Shown here: piece by piece, positions 37,101 through 48,000 of the stretch
Layout: each line of letters begins with the position of its first letter
Position numbering within the stretch: position 1 is the stretch's first letter
Assembly (NCBI GenBank): GCA_028023455.1
Contig: JAQFVV010012512.1
Coordinates: forward strand, 3,691,935 to 3,755,934
DNA from: Epiperipatus broadwayi
Taxonomy: Eukaryota; Onychophora; Udeonychophora; Euonychophora; Peripatidae
DNA length: 64,000 nucleotides
Reading direction: 5' to 3'
Position numbers and translations under genes: made by a program
Notes under the pieces: generated by a model
What the model saw: the letters and a program-made list of their open reading frames with translations, nothing else
Told to the model about the DNA's origin: nothing
The model's database searches: none

Positions 37101-37583
37101 TAACCTTATCTCAAACCACAAATGTTCTTGACATTTAACAGTATTTAAATATTTTTTTGACATAACTCCTATATCACCACCCCTTTTTTCTTTTCTATTT
37201 ATACCTTGCCATACCAAGTCTTCCAGAATAGGTTCTTCTTCTTCTCTTAGATGTGTTTCCACTACTGCTAATACCTCAAGCTCTTCATTTTTAATTGCTT
37301 TGTTTAATTCCAGCCACTTTTCTGGTCTCCTACCACCTTGCATATTCAAATACCCAATTTTAACAATTTCTTCTTTCCTAACTACTCTTTTATAAATTCT
37401 TTTGACTCTTTCTTCTCCATTACATTTATAAATAACTTGCTTACCATTAATTTTACAGACCCATTCCCTCTCCACATCTACATTTATATCTAAATCAGCT
37501 ACCCTTTGATTATTTCTTACATCCAGTCCATTCTTCTTCTTTCTGATAACACTGCCACTTAAAACCCCACCCCCCTTTATAAG
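34150..37583 (-). pseudogene. CR1 LINE ORF2: endonuclease-reverse transcriptase (frameshifted)
   Basis: Nicks target DNA and copies the element RNA. The main frame (37,475-35,094, 793 codons, GTG first) holds an APE endonuclease: N44 in GYLNMQG, E73 in VVETH, D175/N177 in IGDMNGH, D228 in IDYVLV and SDH at 255-257. Then follows an RT domain: KARGLDG 493-499 (usually KAPGPDG), NNYRLIAV about 553-560, D626 in FIDIEKVYD, RQGCP 684-688 and FADD 730-733. Endonuclease and RT catalytic residues are present. The C terminus continues in two other frames (35,125-34,736 and 34,827-34,639) and in broken pieces to about 34,150, so at least two frameshifts exist (near 35,110 and 34,780). No ATG lies upstream of the endonuclease motif. 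The frame is open back to 37,583, inside the end of ORF1, suggesting coupled translation. Confidence 0.85.
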
Positions 37584-38635
37584 TTTCCCAAACTATATTC
37601 TTTATAAATCAAACTCCCTAAAACTTCACTTCCTTGTTTTTCTAAGTGCAATCCATCTTTACTATATAACTCCCTCTTTCCAATAAAAAAATCCCACACA
37701 TCCACAAACATGACATCATTTCTCTCACACAATTTTTTCAATCTCTCATTTATAGAACATGCCCTATCTAACATATACCTCTTGTCAAATCTTGGTAATA
37801 ATCCAACTATTCCTACTCTTCCTTTAATCTTACTCAAATTCCTAATCAATTCTATGTACTCATCCATTACTCTCTCTGATGGCTCTGACAAATTATTAGT
37901 CCCTACCATAACATACACATCTCTACTCCCTTGCTTCTTTACTTTATCTGTAACATCCCTAATTCTAGCTCCAGGCAAACATACTCTTACATAACTGTTT
38001 CTATTTTCCCTTGCAATTATATCTCCACATTCTCTAATTAATGAATCTCCTATCAATACTGTCTCATAGTCTACTTTCTCTGCTTCATCCGCAACATTCT
38101 CTACCATCTTCTGGACTTCCTTATCTGCTTCTTCCTTATCATTACTACTCAATAATTTCTTCATCTGCTCATTTTCTCTAACCAATTTTAATTTTGCTTC
38201 TACATCCTTTACCTCTTCCTCTATCTTACTTATTCTTTGGCTAACCATCTCCATTTCACTACTAATTTTTCCACCCATATCTCCTGTCACTCCCCCACTA
38301 AAACCATACTCTATCCTATCTTCCTCAATTACATTTTGCTTCATTTCTCCTGACTTTCTCTTTAAACTATCTACACTTAGAAACCACTTTTTCACCTCTT
38401 TTATCACATTTACACACTGTCTACATAACCATAAACCTGTTACATCCTTCCTAGTCTTATTTAAACATTTCAAGTGATAAACCTCATCACATACAGTACA
38501 CTCTACCACAGCATGCCTAATTTCTTTCTGACCATTATATATGCATTGTGGAATACAAATGCAATCCATATTCCTTATTTTCCTCTTATCTTTGCACTTT
38601 ATACTTCCTCTCCTACTCTTCAAACCCCTTTGCAT
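37577..38635 (-). CDS. CR1 LINE ORF1: PHD finger and SGNH/GDSL esterase protein
   Basis: An intact 352-codon ORF1. Residues 25-74 form a PHD-like zinc finger (Cys25/27, C31, C46-x2-C49, H54-x2-C57, W69, C71-x2-C74). Residues about 125-165 are Lys/Glu-rich and probably coiled-coil. Residues about 190-345 form an SGNH hydrolase: IGDSLIR with S198, LPGARI with G222, GTNN with N247, and DGLHL with D327 and H330, so all catalytic blocks are there. CR1-group ORF1 proteins are known to carry esterase and PHD domains; they act with the element RNA, though the role of the esterase is not settled. The ATG at 38,635 is the first in frame before the PHD finger. The 3' end carries GGGAAAC six bases before the stop, where the ORF2 frame opens. 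Confidence 0.85.
   Translation of the reverse strand: MQRGLKSRRGSIKCKDKRKIRNMDCICIPQCIYNGQKEIRHAVVECTVCDEVYHLKCLNKTRKDVTGLWLCRQCVNVIKEVKKWFLSVDSLKRKSGEMKQNVIEEDRIEYGFSGGVTGDMGGKISSEMEMVSQRISKIEEEVKDVEAKLKLVRENEQMKKLLSSNDKEEADKEVQKMVENVADEAEKVDYETVLIGDSLIRECGDIIARENRNSYVRVCLPGARIRDVTDKVKKQGSRDVYVMVGTNNLSEPSERVMDEYIELIRNLSKIKGRVGIVGLLPRFDKRYMLDRACSINERLKKLCERNDVMFVDVWDFFIGKRELYSKDGLHLEKQGSEVLGSLIYKEYSLGNL
37583..37589 (-). promoter_or_regulatory. Candidate -1 ribosomal frameshift site
   Basis: Read on the - strand this is G GGA AAC in the ORF1 frame, a canonical X XXY YYZ slippery heptamer, followed by TTA TAA (the ORF1 stop). The -1 frame from this point runs CTT ATA AAG and stays open into ORF2 for the 36 codons before the first GTG. 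The -1 frame has a TAG only two codons upstream. A G-rich run (six G, T, four G) starts 7-8 bases downstream of the heptamer. The second copy has GAGAAAC and a different relative frame, so function is unproven. Confidence 0.45.
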
Positions 38636-38755
38636 GGAAGGATAAAAACTTTACTCTCTTTCAATGGTGATCGATCAATAACCACGTTTTCCGACTGTAG
38701 GTCTCCAAAACGTTATCTTTTTTCCTCAAATAAATCACTCTCTTTTTTAAATTAA

Positions 38756-39199
38756 AAAAATTCTTTAGTAGAAAACTTACTAAAAATACCAACTAATCTT
38801 ACATACAGTGTAGTTATAAAATATCCTTACATTAACACACATTCAACAAAATATTTTTTTTTTACTTCTATATTTAAAATGGTGAATGAAACACTTTCTA
38901 AACGTTAACAATTCCCGATTTTTTCAAATTCAATTATATCTATTTTTTTTTTTATCACAATTTACTCTTTACTTTCATACAACAAGCAAACAATCTTTGT
39001 ATCTATGATCTCAGGTGATTAATCGCATAAAAAATAAATAAACTTCAACTTATCTTTCAGCACAGAATAAAAATGTTAGCATAGGAAAGGTGCCATCTGT
39101 TGTAAGCTTGAATAATCATTGTTTAGCCAATGGTTGTTTAATTTTATACTCCAACTAGTTTTTGGTTTTGATTACTCAAGCTAGATGTCACGGAAAAAT
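38756..39199. other. AT-rich DNA, nothing recognised
   Basis: May include the extreme 5' end of the LINE; no distinct feature is visible. Confidence 0.4.
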
Positions 39200-39455
39200 G
39201 AGGAATATGAGGATGGGATATTATAACTAACACATCCGCCTTTATTAAAATGAGATAGAAGAAGAAAAAGAAATCGAATCAAGATTCTAAAAATAACTTG
39301 ACATTAATGAAAAAGAAGAAAATGAGTAGTATGGGATATTGTAACTAAGAAATCAGTCTTTATTAAAATAAGATAGGAGAAGACAAAGAAATTGAATCAT
39401 GATTTTAAAAATAACTTGATATTAATAAAAAAGAAAAATATGAGATTGTGATATA
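39200..39455. repeat. Tandem duplication, about 118-bp unit
   Basis: GGGATATTATAACTAA at 39,215 recurs as GGGATATTGTAACTAA at 39,333. Both are followed by TTTATTAAAATRAGATAG, GAAATYGAATCA and AAAATAACTTGA. The start of a third unit is visible near 39,440. Confidence 0.8.
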
Positions 39456-41261
39456 TAATGATTTTATAGTGAGGGGATGTTTTTAGGGGTGCATATGGCT
39501 GCTATTAGCATGGATTACAATACCATATTGTATGGTTATGTAGTGAAGAGAGATGGCTTCAGTCATACAATTTTTTTCCTCATATCTGCAATTTACAAAC
39601 CTCAATCATTTTATTCTTTCTTCATGATGGTTCAGTTTTTGAACTCATAAAATAAAACATATAATAAACTGCTTTCCTCCTTTTGAGTTGATTTTCCCAA
39701 CTTACATTAATTAAGCGCACTGGCGCTTGCACACTGGCGCTTATCTTCACCTGAATCAAGAACACTGAATAATAAAATCAGATCTTTCAAGATGTTTTTT
39801 TATTATCTTAATCATAACCAAATCTCATGTTTTACCATATCCACTAATAGTCACATCTTATTTTTAGCACATTATAGCTTCTGGAGTTTAGTGGTGTTAA
39901 TTTGAAATTCACAGTCCGCTTTAAAATTATTTTAACCATTGCATTTTTTGCATTTATTTTTTGTAATCCATTTTCTAATATTTAATGTTATTTTCTCTTT
40001 GGCATCTATTGTAACTAATGTTAATAGTTACTCTTCTTTATAATTAGTTTATTCAGGTCTATTTTTCTCTCAAATATGTTAAAAATTCTGTCATTGCGGT
40101 ACAAATTTTTTCCAAATCTATTCTTGCTATCTGTAATATACTTTCATATTACCACATATAACATATTGAACTATCCTCAAAAGTAAAATTATCATGAGTA
40201 CTAATAAGCAATGCTGATATTTCTATCTTCTGCTAATTAGACAGTAACATCTTTTTCCAATTCTAGAAACCACAAATGTGAACATGGAACAAAATCAATG
40301 AACAATAAACAAGATAAATGCTTTAATGGGGAATCATCTTTTCTCCAGGTGTAATAGTTTTTTATTTATTTATATTTTATTAATAGTGAATGGATCTTCA
40401 TAATTTGGTGCAGTAACAGAGTAGAAAACTGGAATTCCAGATCCATTAATCATGGTCCAGTCTCTCACATCCTGTACTCATACTTCTTATAACTCCAGAA
40501 CAATAAAGCATTTGACTATTATTTTAATAATGGATGAACTATATCAAATGTGTAGCTTATAGTTTGGGTTTGTTTAAGCTATTTAACATGTCATTGTCAT
40601 TTAACTGATATTCAAGGTGTGGCTGTAAAGTAATTAATGATGTCATAAGTACAACTTTCAGGGTGATACAGTGTGTGCTCTTCATTATATGATAGCCTAA
40701 GTTCCTTATGAGTATTTTTTATCTGATCCCATTTTTACAATTGTGCCAAACATCTCACAAAGAAAGAATTGACTTTTTTTTGCTGTAGCTGACCGAAAGT
40801 AATGCTAAGATGTTTCCATTTCAGTATGACCTCTAAAATAGTTATATCAAAAGGACCTACTTTACAGATCTTGAGGAAGTAAGGGTAAATTGTAGATTTA
40901 TTAAGAATGCTGAAGGAAAAAAAATCGCGAATTGTTTTCAAGAATGAGACAACCATTTGGATCTCCACCTGGAGCAGAGAGCACTGATTTGAAAGTGATG
41001 TGAAATAATATTAAAATTTATTTAATAAAACTGTTTTTTTTTTTAAACCATCCTTGTTTTTTTATGGTGAAACATATAAAAATAGAAATTTGTATTCATA
41101 TTCATGTTTATAGATTTGATTATGATAACTTAAACAGTTGAAGTATTTACAAATTAGAACCAGAAACATTTTTAAAATGATTTGATTAAAGCAGCCTGTA
41201 TCAGAAAAGAATATCGTTTTTAATTCTAAATTTGTGTATCTTTACTTATAAATAGCATAAA
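39456..41261. other. AT-rich DNA; one SINE copy inside
   Basis: No gene recognised. CACTGGCGCTT occurs twice within 25 bp near 39,719-39,742, an unusual CpG-containing pair in this AT-rich setting. The 77-codon frame at 40,735-40,968 (-) has no motif. Confidence 0.45.
40405..40515 (+). repeat. tRNA-derived SINE copy
   Basis: TTGGTGCAGTAACAGAGTAG through AATCATGGTCCAGTCTC aligns with the head of the copy at 23,098. The tail ACTTCTTATAACTCCAGAAC and AATAAAGC matches the family tail. Confidence 0.5.
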
Positions 41262-42430
41262 CCTGCTCAACAAAGTTGAAGGTTCAATTACTTCGATATC
41301 CAAAATATACCATTCGCTGTTGGAAAAAGTCGCCCTCTTGAACTCTGTAGTATTGCCTAAAATCTTATACTACTTGGCTGGCTTCTCTCCGACACAAACA
41401 TTCATAAAAAAAATTGAAACACTATGCAGGAAGTTGTGTTGGGGGGGGGGGGGGTAAGGCCCCTGTCATTAGCTTGAAGTTACTTCAAAAGCCAAAAATA
41501 CTAAATGTCCTTGGGCTTCACTCACTCAAGGTCTTCAATATTCAAAGAACACATTATATTCTCTATAAAATCTTCAAAGACAACCAAGAAATGAAATGTT
41601 CTTTTCCAATGGAGAAGGTGGTCCCTACAGATCGCCCCCCTCCAAAATGGTGCAAATTTTGGATTGAACAGCAAGTGACTTTGGTAATTGATAACATCAG
41701 TACATTTTCAAAATAAACTGGTCTATTGGCAAGCTTTTCAACTGGTTTATGAGGGCAAAATCGAAACTGGTAATCTTCTCTCTTATTGGAATATCACCTC
41801 TTACAAAGATGACTAAATTGCTTAAACTCGGCCCCAAGTTTGTCGATTTTTCTCCTGACAGTCAATATTGGGGCTCTCCCTATGGAAGCCTTCCTCTGTT
41901 ATCAAAGGAGATATAACATTAACTCCATCTGCCCCCTATGTTCCACATCAGAAGAATCTATGGCTCATATACTCGACCAGGGTGGAGTATGGAAAGATCT
42001 ACATAAGATTGCACTGAAAAGAATCAACAAACCGATGCTGCTAGTATACCGCTAAAATATGCTTTCAAAAAAAGAAATTTAGGACAGATCAGGCTCACCA
42101 CAATGATAAACTTTTTAATCTGGTCCTTCAGATACAAAAATCATTTTTAACAAGAAGTCAGATTGCTCAATTGATGAACTATTCTTAAGCATCCTTCACA
42201 AATTAAAGGAGAAAGATATACGCACATTCAGCCAGGGTTAGCAGATCAGATCTGGGGCCAGATAACTCATTAATGACTCTTGCGATGGTCTTAGCCACTA
42301 CAGCCCGAGAGTCTTTTTCAGAATTTAAATTCCTTATTGACACAGTTCAGGATTGGAATTGCTGGAATACTTAGTAATCAATCTTATGGACTCAGTAATT
42401 ATGATATGTCTCTATGTACTGTACCTTTCT
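41262..42430 (+). mobile_element. L1/Tx1-like LINE, ORF2 C-terminal fragment
   Basis: Piecewise translation gives LLEKVALLNSVVLPKILYYL, then FIKKIETLCRKLCW, a glycine run from a G homopolymer, ISLKLLQKPK and LGLHSLKVFN. This series is typical of the region after the RT domain in L1/Tx1 elements (RISL..L..PK..GGLGLP....YN). Further on, at about 41,925-41,985, CPLCSTSEESMAHIL is the C-terminal zinc-knuckle block. Stops and frameshifts break the frame; the two longest pieces are 41,414-41,716 and 41,840-42,055. The 5' part with endonuclease and RT is missing. Confidence 0.7.
41441..41454 (+). repeat. G14 homopolymer
   Basis: Fourteen consecutive G inside the L1-like fragment, where other family members would encode a Trp-Gly-Gly type motif. 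It is the longest G run in the window and may be a slippage product or an assembly artefact. Confidence 0.9.
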
Positions 42431-42745
42431 TTGTTTATATTTAACACTCATGTTTTGTGTTCAAGTTAACGGGTAATTGAATGATTTAATTGTACTAGAC
42501 CTAAATATAGATGCAAATAAATTGAACTTTGAAAGTAAAGTAACAAAGTATCATAAGTCTTTTAATTTATGTTTAATATCTATATTAACAATAGATCCCC
42601 TAGTATCCTATGATTACATGTGTTTATATTTATAGCGCTAAAATAGATTATTGCCATTAATACATGTAAATAAATTTAGTAAAAATATTTTGCTTTAATT
42701 TGTTTTCATATTTTGTAGGATTTAATTTTGTTCTTTTTTTTACAG
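42431..42745. other. AT-rich DNA upstream of the candidate exon
   Basis: Ends in a pyrimidine tract followed by TACAG at 42,741-42,745, a good 3' splice site. Nothing else recognised. Confidence 0.45.
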
Positions 42746-42918
42746 TTGACTGAAGTAAATCTGAATAACATGTTGTGTCCTGCAGTTTCGGATCCTTTTT
42801 ATGGACAGTATTATAGACTTTGGGCTATGGGTCACCAGTCATTGATTATGCTGACTCATGGAAAAACTTATTATTTTATTTGCCTGTTCTTCCTACCCTC
42901 TCAGCTTCTGAGGAAGGT
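42746..42918 (+). CDS. Candidate internal exon of an unidentified host gene
   Basis: A T-rich tract plus ACAG (to 42,745) is followed by an open frame reading [20 protein letters not shown] and then [20 protein letters not shown]. The amino-acid composition is protein-like and unlike the AT-driven frames elsewhere. After HGK the frame continues as a less convincing hydrophobic stretch to AAG/GTAGAC at 42,918/42,919, the only plausible donor I see. The real donor may be missing and this a decayed exon. Sequence after 42,905 (GGTAGACACTC through CGCGCTCATCCAGATTGAACC) looks different and may be a repeat. I do not recognise the protein. No neighbouring exon was found in the window. Confidence 0.4.
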
Positions 42919-43685
42919 AGACACTCAAAATGGTATCCATAGCAACAGGATAAAAGATCGACTGCTGAGCCGCGCTCATCCAGATTGAACCAATGATGAG
43001 GCAGCAATGTTTTGTCTGAGGGTCATTCCATTTTATGAAAAACAGGATGATTTCTGCAATAATTGATCATTTTGGGTATTTGAACCATCAAGATCAGCTA
43101 GTCATAATTTTTAATGGGTCTTCATATCTGGAACACGATTTTTTCTTTCACTTTCGTGAGTGAATCTGGATCACCGATTCTCATTTTGATTCTTCCGCTT
43201 CATTTAAACAATGGAAATCAAGCTGACTTTTTAAAACCTTTACTCTTTTCTATAAAAATGAAATGATCTGTCAAAAAGCTTTAGACTTATATTTAGACAT
43301 CAATTTACTTATAAATTGGTTTGCTCAATTTAATTTAATATGAAGTTAAAATACAAAAACGAAACTTTAATTACAAAAGAATAATTATTTTTTAGAGTAC
43401 AGGAATTGATTTTAACTACATTCCAAATGTTTAACTGATCTCATTTTTTTTTTCTTTTTCTTTTTTTTTGTTTGTTCTTTATTTTAAATATATATAATTA
43501 TGATGTGAGTTCTGCTGTCCAGAGAGAACTGTACAGATATTGAACTGTTCTAACTATGAGATTTAAGTATTCTTTGTGGTGAAGTATAAATTGGTGCTTG
43601 ACAAAAAATTCTATACAAGTCATTTATAGCCATTTAGATACTAAAATTCAGAGTAAAATATTTTTTTTTTTTTTTTTTTCAGATA
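42919..43685. other. AT-rich DNA, nothing recognised
   Basis: The first 100 bases are comparatively GC-rich and could be a repeat fragment. The rest is AT-rich with T runs. Confidence 0.4.
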
Positions 43686-44009
43686 CTGGTAGAATACCAT
43701 TAATCCAAATGCCTAGATATTCAAAAACTTCTTTTAGGCCAAGAAAATTTTCAACAACCTTTTTTTACAACAAATAAATTAGTTTGTAAATATATTTAAG
43801 AACAAAATTAAGGAAAATAATATTCAGTAAATATCTAGAAATTAATAAGTCTATTAGCAGCGAGCTACGTGCTTTTATTTTTTTCGTTTTTGCAGAATTT
43901 GGATTTACATTGGGGGAGGAGAATAAAAAATATTCCTTGAAATCCAAAAAAATCCTAAATCTTAAAAAACCTGGAACCAGGATTTGTGGATTAAAGATGT
44001 TTTACCTGC
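43686..44009. mobile_element. pogo/Tigger-like MITE, copy 1
   Basis: The left end CTGGTAGAATACCATTAATCCAAAT is the inverse of the right end ATTTGTGGATTAAAGATGTTTTACCTG. The form (C)(A/T)GGTAGAA...TAATCC(G/A)AA resembles the ends of pogo/Tigger-type elements. The interior has no coding capacity. It is about 70% similar by eye to copy 2, which starts 1.07 kb downstream. Confidence 0.6.
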
Positions 44010-44754
44010 ACTTTCTTTTTTATGATTATATTATTATTAATTGCAGTATTTGTTAATATATATTGTTAGGGTTTTTTTTATATCGGTGCATATTACATAT
44101 TATGAAACAAATTCAGTCTTAATAACAAAGTTGTTTCTCTCGGTTCTTTTTTTCTCCCCTTTAGTCTTTAATTCTGTTTATTTCAAGTTAGTAACAAATT
44201 CTGGACATGTTTCTGTGTTGTATATAACATGCATATACATTTAAAAATAATAAACTAAATACATCATTTGATAATTAAATCATCATCAAAATTAAATTAT
44301 AAATCTACTACCAATGGTTTTTTTGCGGGCAGATAAGTACAAAGTATATTTATATACTATCCTACTTAACCATAATTCCAACTCGTATTCCCAATTTCTT
44401 TAATGAAAAGTTTGAAAGATTATTGTATAGTTTGTAATTGGTCTGAATTATTTTGTGATCATAGCATTAAATCAAAAATTAATTTTTATTTTTAAGTGTT
44501 ATAAATATTTTTGTTAAATGTGTGTATTATTTCATTCTGTGGATTTTTTTCCCCAGAATTTTCTATTAATATATGTAGGTGTAACTACTTGAGTTGCTAA
44601 ATTAGAAAATTATATACCCCCCCCCCTTTTTTTTGTTGAGAAACACCAATGTTAAACAATACTGAATAACAAATGTTGTAATATATATGGATTATAACAA
44701 TTTGTAACATTCCATTGGTCAATTATTAACAAACGCAATCCTGAATGAGAGTAA
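44010..44754. other. AT-rich DNA, nothing recognised
   Basis: Contains a C10 run at 44,617-44,626 followed by T8. The 67-codon frame at 44,041-44,244 has no motif. Confidence 0.45.
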
Positions 44755-45049
44755 CGGTAGAATGCTATAAATCCGAATACACATTTAAAAATTTCTATTA
44801 ACCAAACACAATTTTAAAGATGTTCTTTAAATTTTTACAATAAATAAATTTGCACATATATTTAGTAACAAAAATTAAAAAAACTTCATTAAATATCTAT
44901 AAATTTATAAGCCTAATCACCATGAGCAGGCTAATTTTTTTTCCCGGTCTTAGCAGAATGTGAGTTTACAATAAAGATATAAAAGATTTAGTCTTGAACT
45001 CTGAAAAGTCCTGAAAGCAATGGTCTTGGATTAGTAGTATTTTATCCCT
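44755..45049. mobile_element. pogo/Tigger-like MITE, copy 2
   Basis: The left end CGGTAGAATGCTATAAATCC and GAATAC is inverse to the right end GGTCTTGGATTAGTAGTATT and TTATCC. Interior blocks such as TTAAATATCTATAAATTTAT and AAGCCTAATCACCATGAGCAG correspond to those of copy 1. Confidence 0.6.
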
Positions 45050-48000
45050 AAATGATTTATTATCTAGTATGGTTTTGTCTCAAAAGAAAAACTTGATGTG
45101 GATGTATTAGAACTATTTTCTAATATTCATAAATTATTCAACCTTCCAAAAGATGACTGGTAATAGAATGAAAAGAATTGCTCCTTGTTTTAGCTGCTCA
45201 AATAGCAAACACACATATCAGCAGGTTGAAATATAAAACATGATCTTTAATTTTGAAGATTAACATTAATAAACACAGTCATATATATGTACATGTGTAA
45301 ATAAAGTAGGTATATTCTGTATGTATTACTTTCTAGTAAATCTTTAACATTCACTAGACCTGTCTATAGCAAGCATTATATAGGCATGTTGTATTAATAA
45401 AGGAAAGGTTATTTTATTTATATATCCAAAAATTTTGTGGGTAAATTAATTTACTCATAATTGATAGGATACAGTACTCTTCTTTAATAGAATCAAAGTG
45501 AAAATTTATGATATATATTTGTAAGTTTTGAAATCTTTTGAGAACATTTAAAGTTAGATTTAGAATAATTCTAGACAGATGTTATTATCTAGTATTAAGT
45601 TTTGTTCATAGCTTCGGTATTATTTAATTATTACTACCTCCATTCAGATCATTTCCACTTTCAATTTTTTTGTTTTGTGAGGAAGCAAATATTGACTGAA
45701 CTTCATCTTTTTCAGTTTTCCATTGCTTTGTTTTAAAGGTATGAAATAATTATTTTCAAATCTGATTTTAAATTTATTTATTTTTAATTTGTAAATATTA
45801 TTAATTATTTTTAAAAAGTAAACCAGATTTTTATATACCAATCATTTGTTTTACAATCTTATACTATAATTACTTTTTTAATTATGTATATTCTATATTT
45901 CCCTACTTTTAAACTGTTTAGCCACCATTTATTATGTATATATGTTTAAAGATAAAGCACTCCCAGATAAAAGTTCCTTTACAATGCTTGTTTATAAAAG
46001 CAATTTTTTTATTATTACTGTTCTCTATCTGGCAGTTTGTTTGTTTTTTTTTGTTTTTTTCGGGACTTCAGAACACAGATTTATTTATATTGTGTTTTTT
46101 TTTTTATTTTAGTATGTGAATAATAATCAGTCATCAGGAGTTTATCTCTGCAGTTTGGTTAATTTAAATATAAATCGACTTCAATGTATTTTATTCTGCT
46201 GTTAATGAATTAATTCGTCAAAAAACCTTCTTTGAGATTAAGATAGTAGTGCCATCTAGTGACTAGCACATATATTATTTTTTTAACTTGGTATATTATG
46301 GTCTCCAAACTTTTAGATTTGTACATTCCCATCGGGCAAATGTTTTCAGGACCCATATCATAAATATATAATACATATGTATAGTAAAATATTTAATGTA
46401 GATGTTAAAAATATTTTATTCCTACATATTACCACTATAATGTACTAGATAATATATATGCCATAATTAGAAATGAAATTAATTAATTTTTATGGTAATT
46501 ATAATAATAAATTATTAAGACATGTTTTTTAAAGCTAGTGTGCCATCTCTCAAAAGTTAAAAACCAGAGGCATCCTGTTAATTTAAACCACATGAGTTTC
46601 ATGGATGGTTATATAATAAATGCATTAATAATAGAACAGGTATGATGTTTTTTTCTTTTTTATTATGATGAACTTTTAACATAGAGTTCATATCGCTAAA
46701 GTATAGGATGTAGCAGAAACTTGGATAAATAATGATAGTATAGAAATAATTAATGAGCAAACTATTACTCATAGACATTGGGCATAGTATCATACAGCTG
46801 TTATGGTAGGATATAATTTCCAGAAGAAATTTTTTTTAAAAAAAGTATTGGAGATCATTGAAATAGATTTGTCAAATGATTTCATTTTTAGTGTTTTTTT
46901 TCCAGTACAATCCTTAATAATAATAATTACAAGTAATGTTTTAAGAATACTTTTTTTTTTCTTTTGCAAACAATATTTATAATATAAAGTATATCTATAA
47001 TTTGTTTTATTTTTAAATTGCTTTAATATTATATAGAAATTGCTCATCTTTGCAAAATTATTTATATTTTTTATATATGTATATCTATATAAGTATATAT
47101 GTAATATATAGATACAACTTCATTAACACAAAAGGATTAGATTCTTCATTGTCAATTCATATGAACCATATTGTGCATTAACCAAAACAGCAGATATAAT
47201 ATCTGTTTGAGTAGGAATTAAAAAATTTCTTATAAAACAGTACTTTGTATTATGAAGTTATGTGGTAATCACATTCTACTTTCATAAATATATAGTTTTC
47301 CTAACATTATATCTTTACTTTTTTATGCCAAAGATATTACCATAGTAGTTAAATTATAATCAAAATTAGAAAATTTGTAATATTTTTATATGTGTTTGGT
47401 GTTTTTATTTAATAGGTTGAAATAATTTTGACCGAATTAATCAATTGTTATCGATTGTTGTGACATTTTTTTTCATGTGTTTATTGTTTTTATTGATGAT
47501 TATATTACGTATTTAGACTCTATCTACCAATCATTATCAATATTTTTGTTTACTCGAAATGAACCATGACCTAATGAATTCATGTTGATATATATATAAA
47601 TCATATTTAAAAGTTAATAGTGAAACTCTTGCTTGTCATTTATCAAGTTGTTATTGTTTTAAAAAAATAGGAAAAAGTTAAATGGTTCAGAAACTTTTTG
47701 TGTCCTTAATCAAAAATGGCTTCCATTAAAAATAACTTTTGAAAGCAGGAATAGAAAAAATAGTTTATTTTTTTAATACAGAAATAAAAAATAAAATTTC
47801 AGGGTTTACATTTTTTTTTTCTGGCTTTACCCTCAAAGAAATAGTTGGTATTCATTTACTGATCTATAATTGGATAGCTAGCTGAATCAGCTATTAGTTA
47901 TCTTCGTGAAAAGAATATCCTAAGCTTGTGTAAAATTTGAAAAAAATGCCAAATTTTCATATATATTTAGTCAAGGCAGGGACATTTGCTAACCATTATA

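Larger units (their letters stand above)
33982..38755 (-). mobile_element. CR1-type LINE, copy 1, near full length
   Basis: A two-ORF non-LTR retrotransposon. In element order it has a 5' segment (about 38,755-38,636), ORF1 with PHD and SGNH-esterase domains, ORF2 with APE endonuclease and reverse transcriptase, then a 3' region ending in a short ATCAC-type repeat (GTGATGTGATGTGATGCACT on the + strand) rather than poly-A. ORF1 with PHD plus esterase and a microsatellite-like 3' end are known features of the CR1 group (CR1/L2-like). The element could not be active as it stands because of frameshifts at the ORF2 C terminus. The 5' limit is approximate, and I could not identify a target-site duplication. 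Confidence 0.85.
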
